A stretch of 64,000 bases of DNA, from positions 2,839,033 to 2,903,032 of the forward strand of contig VZTI01001286.1 in the NCBI GenBank assembly GCA_013397865.1. Reading direction: 5' to 3'. Positions 46,446-61,060 of this stretch are shown one piece after another (the stretch's first letter is position 1; the number at the start of each line of letters is the position of its first letter). The DNA is from Struthidea cinerea. Taxonomy: Eukaryota > Chordata > Aves > Passeriformes > Corcoracidae. The notes under the pieces are model-generated. The model saw nothing but the letters and a program-made list of their open reading frames with translations, was not told where the DNA came from and did no database searches. The translations under genes and the position numbers were made by a program.

Positions 46446-49400
46446 GTAAAATCCATCTCACCACATCAGTTTTGTTTTCACTGCCGGCTCAACCTCTCCT
46501 CTCCCTCTGGCAGAGCCCTGCACAGTCATTCAGTGCCCGGCTTGGGGGTGGTGTGGTTGTTAGCTCAGTGGTGTATGACCCATTTATTTTCATAATACTT
46601 AGATACCCGCGCTTCTGCGGTGTTCAGCACACAGGTCCTGCGACCTAAATCCTCGGCAGAAAAGCACACACCTGATTTCAGCAGCGTGCGTGGAGAGCAG
46701 CCGGTTCTGCCTTTGCCTTGTCAGGAGCGGCAGGAAGGTGATGTGCTTTTGGGTCTAGCGGGCAATTGATAAGCAAGGGCAGGTAAAGGTACATTTTTCT
46801 GGAGCCAGCACTTGGTCTCTGATCATTTAGTTAAATATTGATTGCTAGCTGGTAGGACATGTTTCCTGTTACAATTTACAAAGAGTTGAGACGTAAAAGC
46901 GTTGTATTGGATCATTTTCTTGCTATAATAACCCGCATGTTCAGCAACAGCAAGATGATTAATGGCATGAGATTGTTCACTCTCATCATCTCCAGACTTG
47001 GCATCACCTTCCTGTTGGGTCTGGTCTTAAGATGGACCTTTTTTCCTTTATTTCTTTTTTACTCAGTTAGTTGAATTAGTTTTCTGTGGGTTTTCAGATG
47101 ATAATTAGGTTCACGCTTGTGTTACTTTCTGTAAATGGAAATAATCAGGCATAGGACATACAGGAGAGCAAACTGGCATCACAGTATACCTGAGAGTTTT
47201 AGGTATAAAATTATAGAGTAATTTGCAAAGTGACTTGAAGTAAAGTGGATTTAAACACAATGAAATCATCCTTGACAGCAATTTGTTTGAAGTTCTTCTA
47301 CTGTTATGAGTGTAAAGGGATTTTTTTTTTAATTGCCAGTTTCTGGGTAGAGTATTCAGCATTATTTCTCACAGGTAAATGAAGCATTAACTCCTTGCAC
47401 CTCAGTAGTTTGGGCAGCGGGGGAAGAAACTGAGAGTTAGGGGGAAGCACCTTCTCTACTTCATCATTTGAAAATCAGTCAGTGGTCAGCTAACTTAGAG
47501 AAGGACTTTACCAGGCACACTGGTACTGGGAAAAATGTATGAAAATCCAACAGAATCCGGGACAGTAAATACGCACAGCATGTGAAAATTGTCTTCAAAG
47601 TTTAACAGAATATAATGGCCTGCTAGATATAAACTGGAAAAAAAGTAACAGCAACTAGCTAGTTTGCATCCCTTTTTAAGATGAGCCATGAGTTTTGGGG
47701 CTTTTGCATTTATATACTTTTGCTGTAGGTGTTGGAAGTGTGGGTGGCCACGAAAAAGCAGTGGTTACAATAAGATTTTCCATTTATTGCCCTTTGTGTA
47801 CAACCAAAAATAAGATTCAAATGCTTCGGCATTTGTAGAGCAAGCGTAATGTTTCTCTTAGCTCTGATGACTGGCTTGCCTGCAGCTTCGGCTCTGTCTG
47901 GTGGGTGAGTCCTAGGTTTTAATGCTTGTAAATGGGTCTTTGTTGGAAGGAGAGTCAGAGCTTACTTGTGGTGTGGCCTAGCTGCATTAATTCATCAACT
48001 TCTTACTGGAAAAAAAGAAAGAAAAAGTAGTTAGGCTTAGTACATAAGTAAAAGTTGGTGATGAAAGAATTTTGGAAGCAGAATTGTTCTGCTGTCTGGA
48101 AAAAACAGCTTTTGAGAGGACTGGAAGATCTTTAAAGTTAAAACTTTCAAAACTTCACTGGTGTACCTTGAATTGTTGATCTGGAATTTCATCTTCTGGC
48201 AAAAAAAAAGTGAAGGAGAAAAGAAAAATGGAAATCAATGCAAATCTGCTGAGCTTGAGAAACAAATTCTCAGGGTTAACTTTTGGCAGATAAAATCCTT
48301 TTGGTTTGCTTTTTAGGGTGACTATTGAAATGCACTGTCTGATGCTTTTCCAGGTAGTTGCACTGGTTAGGAATCCACTAAACCAGATGCAGTATCTTGA
48401 ACTACTAAATGTATTCTGACCACATTAATTGATACGTCAGCTCGTGGCCAAGAGAAATATCAAAGAGAGATGTCAGTATATGCAGGGAAATTCATAGCTT
48501 CATGGTGTCAGCTTTGGTGCTGTCCCAGCTTCACTCATTAGTAGCTGTGGCATTTCCAGAGAATGAGTGTGCCTGTGCCTGTCAGGTTTCTTGGTCTGAT
48601 GTCATTCTTGTGATGGATGAGAGGAGAGAGCATCTATCCGAGAGCTGCAGGACCAGAGGTAGAGGCTGAAAACTTGCTTTCTGCTGTGTGGCAGCTTAAG
48701 CATCACTGCTTTTTTGTCGCTTCGTGACCTTCCCAGCTTTGCCAGGCTTGGCAGGGTAGCAGAGGTGTTGGTCTTGAAAATCGGGCTTTGTAAGACAATA
48801 CGTTTTCGCTCTGACTAACACCACGTGGTGAGGAGGATGTGCGGTGCTGGGGGCACTTAGAAGCACACGCGCGTGTTCCATGGACTAGTCACGCTGTCAG
48901 TGGTGAGTCTTTCATTAGGCAATATGAAATCCCTTTAAATTAGCTTGGTGTAGTCCTCCCTCTCTTCCTAGGAGGGTTCACTGCCCATCATTGCTGCCTT
49001 ACTTTTGCCTTTTTGCTGAAATGTGCCTTTCTGCTCTTACATCTGTGCCTGCTGGTTGGACCGGCTCTTGCCTTGATACAAAGTACAAATGGCAAGAGAG
49101 CTGATGCAGTAATCAAGACTTCAAATATTTCAGATGGGAACGGGCAAAACTTCAGCAATTACTAGTTTCCCCCACAGTGGTTGCTGCAGGGAATTACATT
49201 ACCTCTGTTATAATCACCTGCATGTCTCAGTCCTGTAGGTGCCCAGCTGCTGACAAGGAGCGTAATCATTTGCTGTAACATTTTTCTGTGGAATATTCCC
49301 TTTTTCAGAACAGCTGTAGAGGTGTTTTTTTTCTCCCCCACCCGCCCTTCTATTCTACCACTGTGCCTGCTGCAGGCGAGTTCAAACCTGATGGCTTTGA

Positions 49401-52122
49401 AGATGATGACAGGAGAGGGTGCAACACGTGTGTCATGTGGCAGCAGCACTCCTGCGCCGATCACTGCTGCTGCTCTTTCCAGCGGGATGAGACGTGCTGG
49501 ACTCTTCCAGGGGTATCGCCACACGGGCTATTTTTAGAGATGGCACATAGGGCGCATTGTGCAACTATCAGTACCCCTGCTGTGCTCTTCATTTTTTTCC
49601 CTTGTATGGTGATGAGGGTTTTAAGGTGTTTGCCTTTCTCTTGAAGAGGTAGAAGGATCTCTTTTTGATTTTTTTAACTACTTGTAGAGCTGCTCTGGGG
49701 AATCTGTGAAGTTGTGTTTGCTGTACACCGTTTGAAGGGAACAGTCCTACATGTGGCTGCTAAATTAGGATTGGTGTAAGTGACACAAACAATGTGGTTG
49801 AGATTTTCATCTGAAGACCTCTAGCAACCTTTTGGGTTGCAGAGCAGAACTGCTACCTTGGGAAACCCCCAGCTTGTTTTTGTTGTTTTTTTTTTAACTT
49901 TACCACAGAAAACAAGCTGTACTCGGGCATTTTTATAGTTGTCATAAACTCTTTCCGTGGCTCTCAGCTTCTGGAGTCCTTTGAACAGCCACCTCATACT
50001 GTACAGGAGTTTCTGTGAGGCGGGGACGGTAGCAGATGCTTTGGGATGTGGTGCAGTCTCACAGTGGGAGCAGACCTGGACACAGCAGTGGACTGGGGGT
50101 TTGGCCCATCGCTGCTGGAGGAGCAAGGCTGACTAGTCACAGGCTCCTTATTGCATTGCTCGAATAATGCGAAAACATTAGCAATGGAGATTTGCTGTAA
50201 TGGTGTGTTTTAAGTGCGTCTCTGCTCTGCCAGCTTCACTTTTAATGCACTCGGTTAAGGAATGCTTTGGAGGTTGCTGCTAATGGATGTATCTCCCAGA
50301 AAATTGGAATTTTGAAATAAGATTGACACTTTGGAGTGAGAAATATAAATCTAATGAGAGTATTTCAGCAGAGGTTTGTAATTAGGAATGAATGGAGGGA
50401 ATTTGTACGCGCAGTCTGCAGAAGGGCACAATGGAAGGTGAAATTGCACCCTCTGTGCTGAATGAGGGATGAAAGCCAATGTATCAGTGTCATGGCATGA
50501 CAGTGTAGAGTATAAATGATACTGTCACTGAGTGCTGCAGAAGGTATCAAGGGAATTCCACTCCAGTAAATTACATTACTTAGACAGACCTGAAGGCATT
50601 GTATCTGAATGATTGGAGGGAAAAAAGGTTGTCAGCACAAAGCAGAAGATATTATAGAACAACTGGCTGCAGGCTTGGAAAGCAGTGTTTTTCTGATGTT
50701 TACCATGCAAAGCTTTTCAGATGCTATTTAAATTTATTTTTGGTTGAATTAGAAATGTATTGATGAAGCGAAAGTATTTTTGAGGTGGTGTTTGGAGTGA
50801 TACCAACCTGCAGCAAAAGGTGTGAGCATGCACCACTCCCATTTTTCCATTAGGAATTGGGACTCCTTCAGACTTGAAAAAAATCTAATCGTGTTCCCAG
50901 CTCAAACAGTGTTTGTTAATGCATTGCTTAATTTCACTGAGGACTTCCTTTCTGGCCTGGATTTTGCTTATAAGGTAATTCTAGCATAGATTTGTGGGGA
51001 GAGATGGGTTGTTACTGTTCTCACTAGCAGTGAGGGGCTGGACTGTGGTGAGCAGCAGCAGATCGTGGGACACAAACTTTAAGGTCTCATTTAGAGGCGT
51101 GGTGAGGTCCTTGATGCGGGCATGTAGGAGCATGATGTCATGCTGACAAGACAGCAAAAATCCAGAGACTTACCCTTTCAGCATGTATGCACTAATGCAT
51201 CACAGTGTGTTTCTCACACTGTTCTGCTTTTTACCCACCAAACCCCACTGCTAATGCCAGCCCCAGCCACAGTGATGGTGTTGAGTGGAATAGTTATTTC
51301 CCACAATTTTATTCTCTGCAACAACCTACTACATCCACCCGCACAGGGACAGTACCTTAGAGATGGGGTTTAACTGCTTCTCTGTCTCTGACCTCACATA
51401 CAGACAACACCTACAAGCTCCTGTAATTTCCTAGTTTGCTCATGGGTGAGACAGCCCAGCTCCCACAGTTCTCCCAAACTGCTGCTTGATGATAAAACAT
51501 CTGTTCCCCGAAGATGCTGCATTTCATCCTGTGGCACATAATAAGCTCTGCTTGACTTGGGGCTTCTTGTAAAACTTTAGCAGTCTTTGTCCTTCTTAAA
51601 AACATATTTTCCCACTTGTCTACTCATAAAAGACATCACTGAGAGTACATGCTATAAGTAATGATAAGGGAGCAGGCTTCGTTCCTCCTCTCCAAAACTT
51701 GATTTTTGGCAAAGCCCACACAAGGCAGGAGGATGGACATGCAACACAGTTTTAGCAGTCCATGAAACAGGCTTCTTCATGTGGAAATGGTGATTCAAGT
51801 TGTGGGAGCATTAACCAGGAAATATGGCCAAACTGAAGGGTGCTGACTCTAGGAAGGTAGCAGCTCAAACGCTCCCATGGAAAGGATTCAGCCCTTACAG
51901 CCTGTAGCTGGAAACCAAAGCATCAAACCTACAGACCTTGTGGAAAAGCAGTCAGGCATCTGTGGAAAAGAAGATGCCCTGTGTGGGATGGGATTCAATA
52001 GCAGAGCAGTTTAGTAGTAGGTCCTGATCATAGCCAAAGGTGAGTGGGAGGAAGCAAAGTGCAATTTCTGTCTATACCTCCCGCATTAGAACTGGGTTGG
52101 AGTTGTCCAGGGTGTAGGACTG
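46446..52122. other. Unique noncoding sequence
   Basis: Open frames of 118-120 codons on both strands at 49162-49644 overlap each other and have no recognisable domain. From 47.7 to 48.7 kb there is no open frame of note. I identify no transposon. Confidence 0.5.
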
Positions 52123-52156
52123 TGTCTGTCTGTCTGTCTGTCTGCCTGTCTGTCTG
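52123..52156. repeat. (TCTG)n microsatellite
   Basis: About eight tetranucleotide units with one TCTG to CCTG change. Confidence 0.92.
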
Positions 52157-55100
52157 GATAAAAAGGGGAGTTCACACATTAGAGATGTAAAGTTTGTCCT
52201 TAGACCATCACTGTCATGGGAAACTACTATGCCTGCTTAAGCACCGGTTTGTAGTAGTTTTAAAAATCTGCTGTCACTCACTTCTCCTGTGGTATTTTGT
52301 GTCAAAAGCTGGCATTTTGACACATCTGGTTTTTTGCATGTTGGGAAAGCAAATGTTTTTTCTTATATTTAGTGTTACTCCTGTGGTCATGATCAAGCTG
52401 TGTTTTCAAAATGTGGTTCTTTGTAGTCATCCATCAATCCACAGAAAGTCAATTAGTTCTCACAGCCCTAGCTACTCATATGAGGCTTTTTTCCTCTTGC
52501 ATGCTTGGTCCTGCAGCATGAATGCCTATAACCAGCACCTGTGAAGTCACCAGGGCCACTTGGGTGAGTGATAGGTGCAAAACTGGACTTTAAATGCTGC
52601 AAAGTATTGTGATTGCGAGAGTGGGATAGAGCAGGAGAAGGAATGACCAAACTATGCCTTAGGGAAGACTGGGAGACTAAACAGTATTGCTTTAACTGAG
52701 AGAAATATTGAGCCTGCTCTGTCAGGTCGGTATCCCCTGGCAAATGTATTTTGTTGTGTAAATGGCTCCCTGAGGTCCCAGAAGACTATGGCTATCTCTT
52801 CCTATCTTGTACAGTGGATTTCTAAATAATCAATCTTGGTGCAGGAAAGCTGTGGTTTAGTAAGTGTAGCTTGCTAACGAGTCAGTGGTTTAATCTTAAT
52901 TCTCACTCCTCGTGCTTTTGATAACACAGGGCTATAAAGTTTGACATCGTAGAAACTTCTCTATAAATTCTGATTTGCTTGCCAAAAAATCAGCCTATTA
53001 CTTTCAATTCCCCTCTTATCATAAGTGTTATTAAACTGACGATTGATGTGTAAAAACTGCCATTTGCGTGAAGTTCACAAAACTGCAATAAAAGACACTT
53101 TTGTTCTGACTTGGTAAGGAGAGAGAAAAAAAAACCAGCTAAATAACACTAGTTCTAACAGCAGAGATGTTCATATAAAGACATGTTCTGAACAATAAGA
53201 TCATTTATCCATGTATGACATAAATACATCGGAATTTAAATAATGAGAGATCTTGTGAAATGCAGCAAAACGCACACCACTGTCATTGTGAAGTTTCCCT
53301 TCTCTAAAGCCCTGTTCTCAGGGAAAAGCAGCTTTACTTTTGCTTTGAAAATCCATTATCATAAGCCTTTTTTAAAAAAAAACGTTTGTCGTAGTGCAAT
53401 ATTAAAGCAATTTTATACCCTAAGAGCAGCTCTTTCGTAAGGTAAAATGCAATCCCATGTGTGTAAGTAATTGCGGTTTATAATACTTCTCACAGCCCTA
53501 ATTTTCCCAAAATTAAGAAAACCACTAACCTTTTTAGGCTTTCCTTTTCCTAATTGTTTTTTGTTCTCCCTGTCTTTCTTCCACAAAATATTCTTTTTTT
53601 AAAATCCCTGCTCAGGAGGAAAAAAAAAAAAAAGGCACAGAACACTCTCTGGATTCATTGCAAAACACTGCTTGAAGGAAGCATTTTAAGAGTTTAGGTT
53701 AAAAAGTTTCTGCTTCTTTCAAGCTACATGGGTGACACTGCTATTTTGGGAGACCATACCATCTGCTTGTTAACCAAAAAGCAGGGAAGATATTCCTAGT
53801 TCTAGTATAGATTTTTGGGTTGATTCCACATAAAATTCCCAACTGATCTCCGCTTGTGTTTGCCCCCTCTATAAGCTAAGGAGAACAAGGCCACTCATCT
53901 CTTCCACCTTCACAGCTCCGAAGATAAAGATGCTCAGCTTGTAGTCCTGAGTAAGGCATGGTTGTTCACAACAGACACAGTCCGTCGTGACGTATGACGG
54001 CCCTAATTCTTCCCTGCAGGTGTTCATGTCACAAAATCTATGACAAGGAGTAAAAGAGCAATATCATGCCCAGCCCCTGATGTGCCACAGGTGACTGCTA
54101 CCTGTGGATGAAGAAGAAGACATTCGGGGGAGGCTTGGATGGGTTCTGTTGGAGGAGCTGACTTCTTGTTGGTGTTTGAGTAAGAAAGGGGGAGAACACA
54201 TTTCCTGGGGTTTTGCTTGCTTTTGCGGGGCGAAAAAGGCAGAAGGACAAGGTTTCCTGGCCCACAGATCAGCCATCTACCAGGTGGTACAGGTGGAAAA
54301 AGTGCAGGAGCTAGAGAGGACAGTAAGACTGTGCTTCCCTAGGTGGAGAGGAGTGGCAGGCCCTCTAGTGCAGATGGATTGAAGGAAAAGGTTGACATGA
54401 GTAGGAGCAAGGTGGAGTCTATGTACTTTGTCTGATGAGTCTGTGGAAATGGCACAGCGGAACATCAAAATGTGAGAAGATGTGGTCCTCCATAGGTGAG
54501 GAAGACATTTGTCTGCGACAGGAGAGATTTAAGTCTATATTATATTGCTGGAGTATCTTCAAATACATATGTATCATAGTTACAATATCTTCCTGACTGG
54601 CAAAATGTTTCATCCAATCTCTGTTGACAGAAAAGATTGCCTACTGATAATTGCTTTGCTTAAGTGTCTGATAATATGCCAGAAATGAGAGCATTCTCTG
54701 TTAGGTCATCTTTAATTATGCATGTACCACCTGTCAGCTTTAAATCTGGAGATGATTCGTTTTCTCATTGGATTTAGAGTAGGGAAGAGAGCCTTCAACA
54801 AGAGGACTAGGCTGTTGCAAACAGTGTCTATGGGGGAGTTTCACAAGCAGTCTCCTCATCATCCCTAGTCATGGATACCGCTGTTGGCACATGCAGAAAT
54901 ATTTGAAATATTGCCTAAGCTCGGTGCCGTAGTGATGGGTTTCGTAGGAAGAGGATTTCAGACCATCTGTTGCGTTTTCTAGTTTTCATCTTTCCCCATT
55001 TCAAAGGGAGAGGGAGCGCTGAGGTGGGGGAGGACACATGGCAAGTCGTGGCTCCCTTGGCAGTGCTGGGAGGAAATCCCCCCCAAAAGCCATGTGAAGG

Positions 55101-58100
55101 GGTTATTCGCTTACCACTGATTAAAGCACACAATAAAACCGGTCAGGCCAGCACAAATATGCCAAGTTATAGGAAATTAAGGGCTCAAAAAACTGAAAAA
55201 TTATGAGGATGGGTGCTTTGCAGAAAACCTCAAGAGGGAGAGATGGTAAAGATCTCTGAGGATATTAAATTAATGGGGTTGCTGTTACCAAGCCTACTTA
55301 TGATATTAAAAATTATATTGGAGAGGAAATTTATCTTGGTACAAAGTGGGGAGGCAGTAATTGTTTGGGAATAGTTGAAGGGATTTTCAGTTCATGGGAG
55401 AATACTAGCTGTGTATTTGGTACAGTAATAGATTTTAGGAATCTCCTTGGTTTTCTGGTCTCCTTTACTCCAAGGCCAGTGTGGTTGGTTGTTCTCCGAA
55501 ATGCATCATTTGCACCAGAAAACAGAAAAGGTCTTTGTTAAGCTTCTCACCTGCTTTTGGCAGAAGAGAACATCACTTGCACTGTCAAATGTTGCTCCTG
55601 CTGCTCCTTGCCTATGTATCTGAGTGGCCTGTGCTTCCCCCTCTCTGGGATTTTGGTTTTCCAGCTTCTGTCATCACTGCCTCAGCCTCCTGGAAAGAAT
55701 TCCTCAGTTACACTGGTTAGCTAACACTGATCGTTTTTCCTGGTAATACCTTCAGCCAGAGCTTTTTCTGAAAATCTGGGATTTGGAACAGTAGGTCAAT
55801 TTGTAAAACAACGAGCGAAGAGGGACAGATGGCTGTGGATACGAGAGCATGTTTCTGTTCATCTCCATTTGGCTTTTGCTGATGCTTCGTTGTTGCGTGA
55901 GCGTTTGAGGCTGTCGCTTTGCATTGGTTGAGTGGTTGTTGCTCCTTTGCTTGAAAGACTGGCCTGTGGCACTTGTCATGTCCCCCCTCTGCTCCAATGG
56001 GGCTCCAGGGCGGGCTGCCTCTGCAGAAGCTTGCAGTGCCTTTACACCCATGGACATGGAAATGGTTTGCAAGACGAGTGGATTTTTTGCTCGAAATCTG
56101 GCTGTGTTCTTCCTGACCTTTTCTCTCAGCGGCTGCACTGGGCAAGCCTTTCCTGATGATTCCTTTGCTCAGGGTAAGGTTGCTGGACTCACCTCTCTTT
56201 GTTATTCCTGTGTAAATGATGACAACTTCTCTGTCCTCTGTCGTGCTGCAGGGTTTTGCTCAGGTCTTAGGCAGATTCTGATTGATTCAGACTCGCTTCT
56301 TTCTGAGTAGTGGTGTCAGCAGCATCACCTCAACATAGCTGAATTTTACAGACCTGAAATGGAAAAGTGTGGGGGTGTGCCACAACCCTTTTTTCCTAGC
56401 TCATGATTCATTCAGCCCTTCTTTCCACCCTCCTATTTCATGCTACAGGGGTCTCCAGTCTTGCAGGGGTCACCGAAGACTTCTCTTTTGTACAGACTCC
56501 TTCATAAAATGCAAGGGTATATGCATCCCATTATCCTGGGGCTACTGCTGAGCTGTGCAGCACCACTGGGCACTGCGGGAGACGTCCTGTTCGCCGGTTT
56601 GAGGAACAGCCGTACCTAACTGAATGTAGTACTTTGCTTTTGTCTCTGAAAAAAGGGACGACTAGATGAGATTTAAGAATATCTGTAAGAATTGAAATAC
56701 TTCAAACCATCTGAGCTCTTCTGGCTTGAGAGATCTGGCTTACACAGTCCTCAGACCATGGCTGGTCCTGGGGGCTCTTTCTTGTCCTGTATTTTACAAA
56801 TGATTGCTTAAATTACCTAGAGCAGTTTTTCTGGAAGACCTTCCTGTTCTCGAACCTGGGATGTCCTACCTAATGACTACCTCCCTCTTTTCTGTCCTGG
56901 ACTCTTTACTGGAGCTTGTCCACTGCCTTAGTCACAGGAGGGGCTTCACCTATCCCCTCCATTTCTCACAGGGACACGCATTTAAGAGTTCTCTTGTAAC
57001 CTTTGGTGTGTTGATGGTTTTAGTCTTCGCATGTTTTCTCTCCCTTTTCACTCTTTTAGAAACACTACAATAAAACTCTTCACATGTCAGATTTAGTATC
57101 TGTTATAGCAGAGACTTCCTACAGGATTCATACTTTTCCTTCCATAGCAGTGCAACAGTGCTTGATAGTGAAGCTGGTGAAATTCAGAGTGATGTGTTTA
57201 CATTGAGCTATCTGACTGTATACACTGCTAATTTTAAGAGGAAGGGGAACCCTTCTTGGGATAATTAGTTTTGCCATGTTTATAGACACGATCTCTTGCT
57301 GAAGCATGTTTTTCCTGACTCCGAGGCGGCTGCTGACAGCTGGTATTACAGGAGTTCAGTGGGAGTCTCATGGTCCATGTGTCCTTATGTATACACAGCA
57401 CAGACAAGATGAAGCCAGGGAGAGATAATGAAGGCAGTGATGCTAAACCTTCTAGCAGTGCCCAGTAGCGAAGCATTTGAACAGCCAATGTGAGCCAAAC
57501 TCCAGCTCCTGTCTAGGCTGTAATGATTAGGAAAATCACCTTGTCTTTTAACAGATTTTGTCGATCTGGTTGAGCAGCCAAGTCGTTTCTTCTTACTGCC
57601 CCAGCAGTGGCAGCAGAAGCTCCTGAGTCAGGGGGTTTGCCTGTGCCCCTGTGGCCCACCAGCACATGAGGGTGCTGCCCCATCTCTCTACATGCCCTTC
57701 TGAGGCGCAGGGGCAGAGCAGTGTGTGGGTCGTGTAAGTGCCACCATCCGGTTTTGTGGTACCTTCCACCGCGAGTCAGTTGGCAACACGGTGCTGAAGA
57801 TCGACGGTAAATACACACAACCTTCTTGAAAAGTTCAAGTGGGCAATCAGAGCACAGCAAGTGGTTGCTGTTACACTTGGGCTGCAGAGTGATTCTGAAG
57901 GGATTTCAAGGAAACCTCTTGGTAGCAGGAAGCTGCTGCTCTAGGCATTCGATGAAGGAGCTGCGCCTTCTGAGCCTGGTGCCTCCTTCCCTGGGCTGCT
58001 TAATAAATATATGAGCGTGGCCATTACCAGCCAAGCTCCATTTCTTTTGCCTGTGCTAATGTGCTGGTATTTTATGTCACTTCAAGTGAGGAGGGAAAGC

Positions 58101-59865
58101 GGTGATATGAAGCCATTCCTCCTGTTCCTTAAATAGGATTGATGACCACAGCTTAACAGCATTCCAAGAAAAAGACATTTGATTGAAGGTGGCCAGAGCT
58201 TCCCCTGAGATGCTGAATAAGGATGTTCATCCTGGTAATAACTTGCCTTTGCCATTTTCAGAGCAGGCGCTCTATTGCAAATCCTGCATTAGCTTGCCGC
58301 AGTTAAATGTGCGCACACATAGCTAAAGGTACCTCTTTGATTTTCCTCCTCTGCCTCCCCCCACCTCCCACACAGGCCCAAGGGAGCCCCATTGGCTCAT
58401 CGGCAGCTCCATCTCGAGGTGGTTCCTCAAACAGCACTGCTTGTTGCCCTTTGGTGCCCCTTCAGCCATGGGGGGGGGTCCACTCTGCTGTGCAGGAGCA
58501 TCAGCGAGCTTTCTGCACACTGTGAGCTGGAATTCCCTCTGGGCCACTGCAATGAATATTGCAAAAAACTGCACTGAGCAAGGGAGGGCATCGTGCTTTT
58601 ATGTGCCATGGCTTGCCAGTTTGAATCACGTCTGTTGTGTTGCAGAGGGGAATATTGCTTTGGTTGCAGTGGGTTAGTGGAGTACTAGCAAGTCTCGTTC
58701 GTAAGGGGTCCTGGGCTTAAGTCTCATCTCATCTGTCACCGAGAGAAGGAATCTACTCTGACAACTTCTGCAAATGCTGGTTTCACTTTTGTTTATTTGT
58801 TCCCCGGCCGTGTCCTTTGTTTCTGAAATGGTGTTTATGTACCGCAATTTTTTTTTGTGCAAATCAATTAGCTTTAATTTCTTTCTCAACTACCTGATTT
58901 TTATCCCATTGCTTCACTGCCATCTCATTGTTAATTCACATGATTATGTGATATGTGATGTGATATCCCTCCCTGGTTAGAAAAATGTTAGAATAGCTGT
59001 TGGTAGCTTCTGGAAGAGTAATTAGCAAATAGGAATTACTCAAAGATGTGCACACTAGCCTAAGTAGGCATTTTCCAGCTGTTTGCAAGTTCAAAAACTC
59101 CTAGGCACTTTTTGGGTGCTAACACAAGATTAATTACTTGCTACTACAAAAGAACATTTACAAAAATGTGTAGTGTACAATCCAGACTACTGTGTTTTGT
59201 TCTTTAAATTGGAAGCAGACATCTTTGTCAAAAAGAGCAGGATTTTTACAGTGCTTGGTAGTCCTTCTCCTGAGGAGCCGAGCCTTTCCATTGCAAGGGG
59301 ATGTTACACTCAAAATCAAAATAGTGACAGCCGCCATAGAAAGTGCTGGGGGCTCAATGTAGCCGAATCCTGGTGCCATGGGGCGTAGCTGTTCCTGCGT
59401 GGGCATGGAGCAGTGCCAGTGGCTTTGTGCTGGATGCCTGAGCCAGGAGCCCCAGCTCCCGAGCCATCCCGGGCTAGCCCAGGACATCCGCGTTTCCTTT
59501 CTTTCTAATGTGTGGGAGTTGCTGTCCACAAGGCTTTCTTCAGAAAGCCATTTACACTGCTGTGCCTCTGTTTTGCAAGAAGAAGCCCTCGTAAATCAAA
59601 TACAGCCACACAGCTCTGCTAAAGGTCTCCTTTTTATCCACAGGCAGCTACTGCCAGCCTGCTTTTATTTCTCCTCATTCCTATTCTGTTGCTCCTCCAG
59701 GATCAGCCTGAGGGCAGCTGGATTTTTGTTTGTTCCCTGCAGTAATAAGGTAGTTGATCCCTGATGGTGCGATGGAGAGAGGGGGCAGGCAGAGGGGAAG
59801 TGCATGGCTGGTGTATTTGGACTGCTTGACAGTTTTATTTTAAGCTCAGAGTCTTCTTGCCACAT
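52157..59865. other. Unique noncoding sequence
   Basis: An A14 run lies at 53620-53633. Frames of 142 codons (55717-56145, minus) and 128 codons (55924-56310, plus) overlap and show no domain. Within the latter a pyrimidine-rich CTTTTCTCTCAG precedes a 44-bp segment ending at CAGG|GTAAGG, another cryptic splice pair. CpG frequency is somewhat raised at 57720-57810, but not to island level. Confidence 0.45.
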
Positions 59866-60790
59866 CCGTAGCCTCTTCTGCTCTCTGCCTTTTGCTTGAC
59901 ATCTCTTGTGCCTAATTCTCTAATCAGATGGATTATCATCTCTTGGCACCGTGTCCTCACCCACTCTCTAGCCTCTCACCAGTGATTACCTCTCCCCTCT
60001 CATCTCTTCTCCACTCTGACACTTCTCCCTGTTTGCTTCTGAGTGCCTGAGACTATTCTCTCCCCTCACCTCCCAGCATCATCCCACCTCCCAGAGGGAG
60101 AACAGACAATTTCCACGAATCTTCTTTCTCGTCATTGCCTTCATTCCCACTGTTCTTTCAAGCTCCTTGGCAGTCGCTCCCCTCTCTGTTCCGGGCAGTG
60201 AAACATTTCTCTCTCTGCCGCCTGCGCCCTCTTTTCTTCTGCTCCCTCCCAACAGCCTTACATACTCGCTGTAGTATGCAATGCTTTATCTTCAGCTTCT
60301 TCAATTTCTTTTTGCTCACTGAAAACACTGGACAATAGCCACTCTTTCTCACCATTCGTTTCCCTGTTCTCACTCCAGCCTCTCTGCCTCCCTGGAAACA
60401 ATGGAGCCAGGACTGGGCTTCTGCCCTCTTACTACAGACCTTTCTCCCTAGAAACTTCTCCAGCCATCCCTCCTCTGCCTTTCCATCTGAGCAGCTCTTG
60501 ATCCATGAGCCCTAGCCTCTTCAGCACTCTGTTTCTCCAAAGTAACCCTGGTTCTTTCCCTTCTTTTTTATTGAACCCTTCCACACATCCATAATAGCAC
60601 GATTCTTAGCATCCTTGTGGATGTTGCTCCTGTCTCTTCCCCATCCTTTCAATGTTTCACCATCGCTTCTGGATTTTCCCATTTCAGAGGTTTTCTTTCA
60701 CATCTCTATCCTCCTTTATTATTACTAAAAACATTTGCACAAACATCTTTTTCAGGATTTTAATTTCTTCTCTTTCTTGTACTCCTTTTG
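59866..60790. repeat. Long pyrimidine-rich tract
   Basis: Across about 900 bp the plus strand is roughly three-quarters pyrimidine; three sampled 60-base lines gave 73-75% C+T. It is not a simple repeat: CT, CTC and CCTCTC-type words recur with irregular interruptions. Such strand asymmetry is unlike the rest of the window. It could be a decayed (CT)n-type satellite or an unrecognised repeat, and parts could form triplex DNA. A splice-like segment (60756-60848) overlaps its right end. Confidence 0.65.
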
Positions 60791-61060
60791 GAAAAAAATT
60801 CTTGCCACATGTAGCAGAGAAGAATGCATTAGTGCTTATGTACTTCAGGTGAGAAATGCATGGTATAAAGGCTACAAATAATACTGAGACACCTAATTTG
60901 TAGAGTAAAAGAAGAATTTCTTCCTTGATGTAAGGATGGGTAGCTCTGTTGATACGACTCTTAACAGAGACGTGTAATTTTTTAATGTTTGAAAAGCTCA
61001 TGGCAGGTGACACAAAACACACAACAATAATAATACGTATTTTTTAAGAGATAGGAATTG
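60791..61060. other. Unique noncoding sequence
   Basis: A 112-codon minus-strand frame (60684-61022) begins MCFVSPAMSFSNIKKLHVSV and has no family I recognise. It overlaps the pyrimidine-rich tract and is probably chance. Confidence 0.4.

Noticed and set aside
55717..56310. 142-codon minus and 128-codon plus frames
   Set aside because: Mutually overlapping, without recognisable protein features; the local splice-like pair gives only a 44-bp segment.
57541..57815. Second CpG island
   Set aside because: Only about ten CpGs in 270 bp, concentrated at the right end, so it falls below island criteria.
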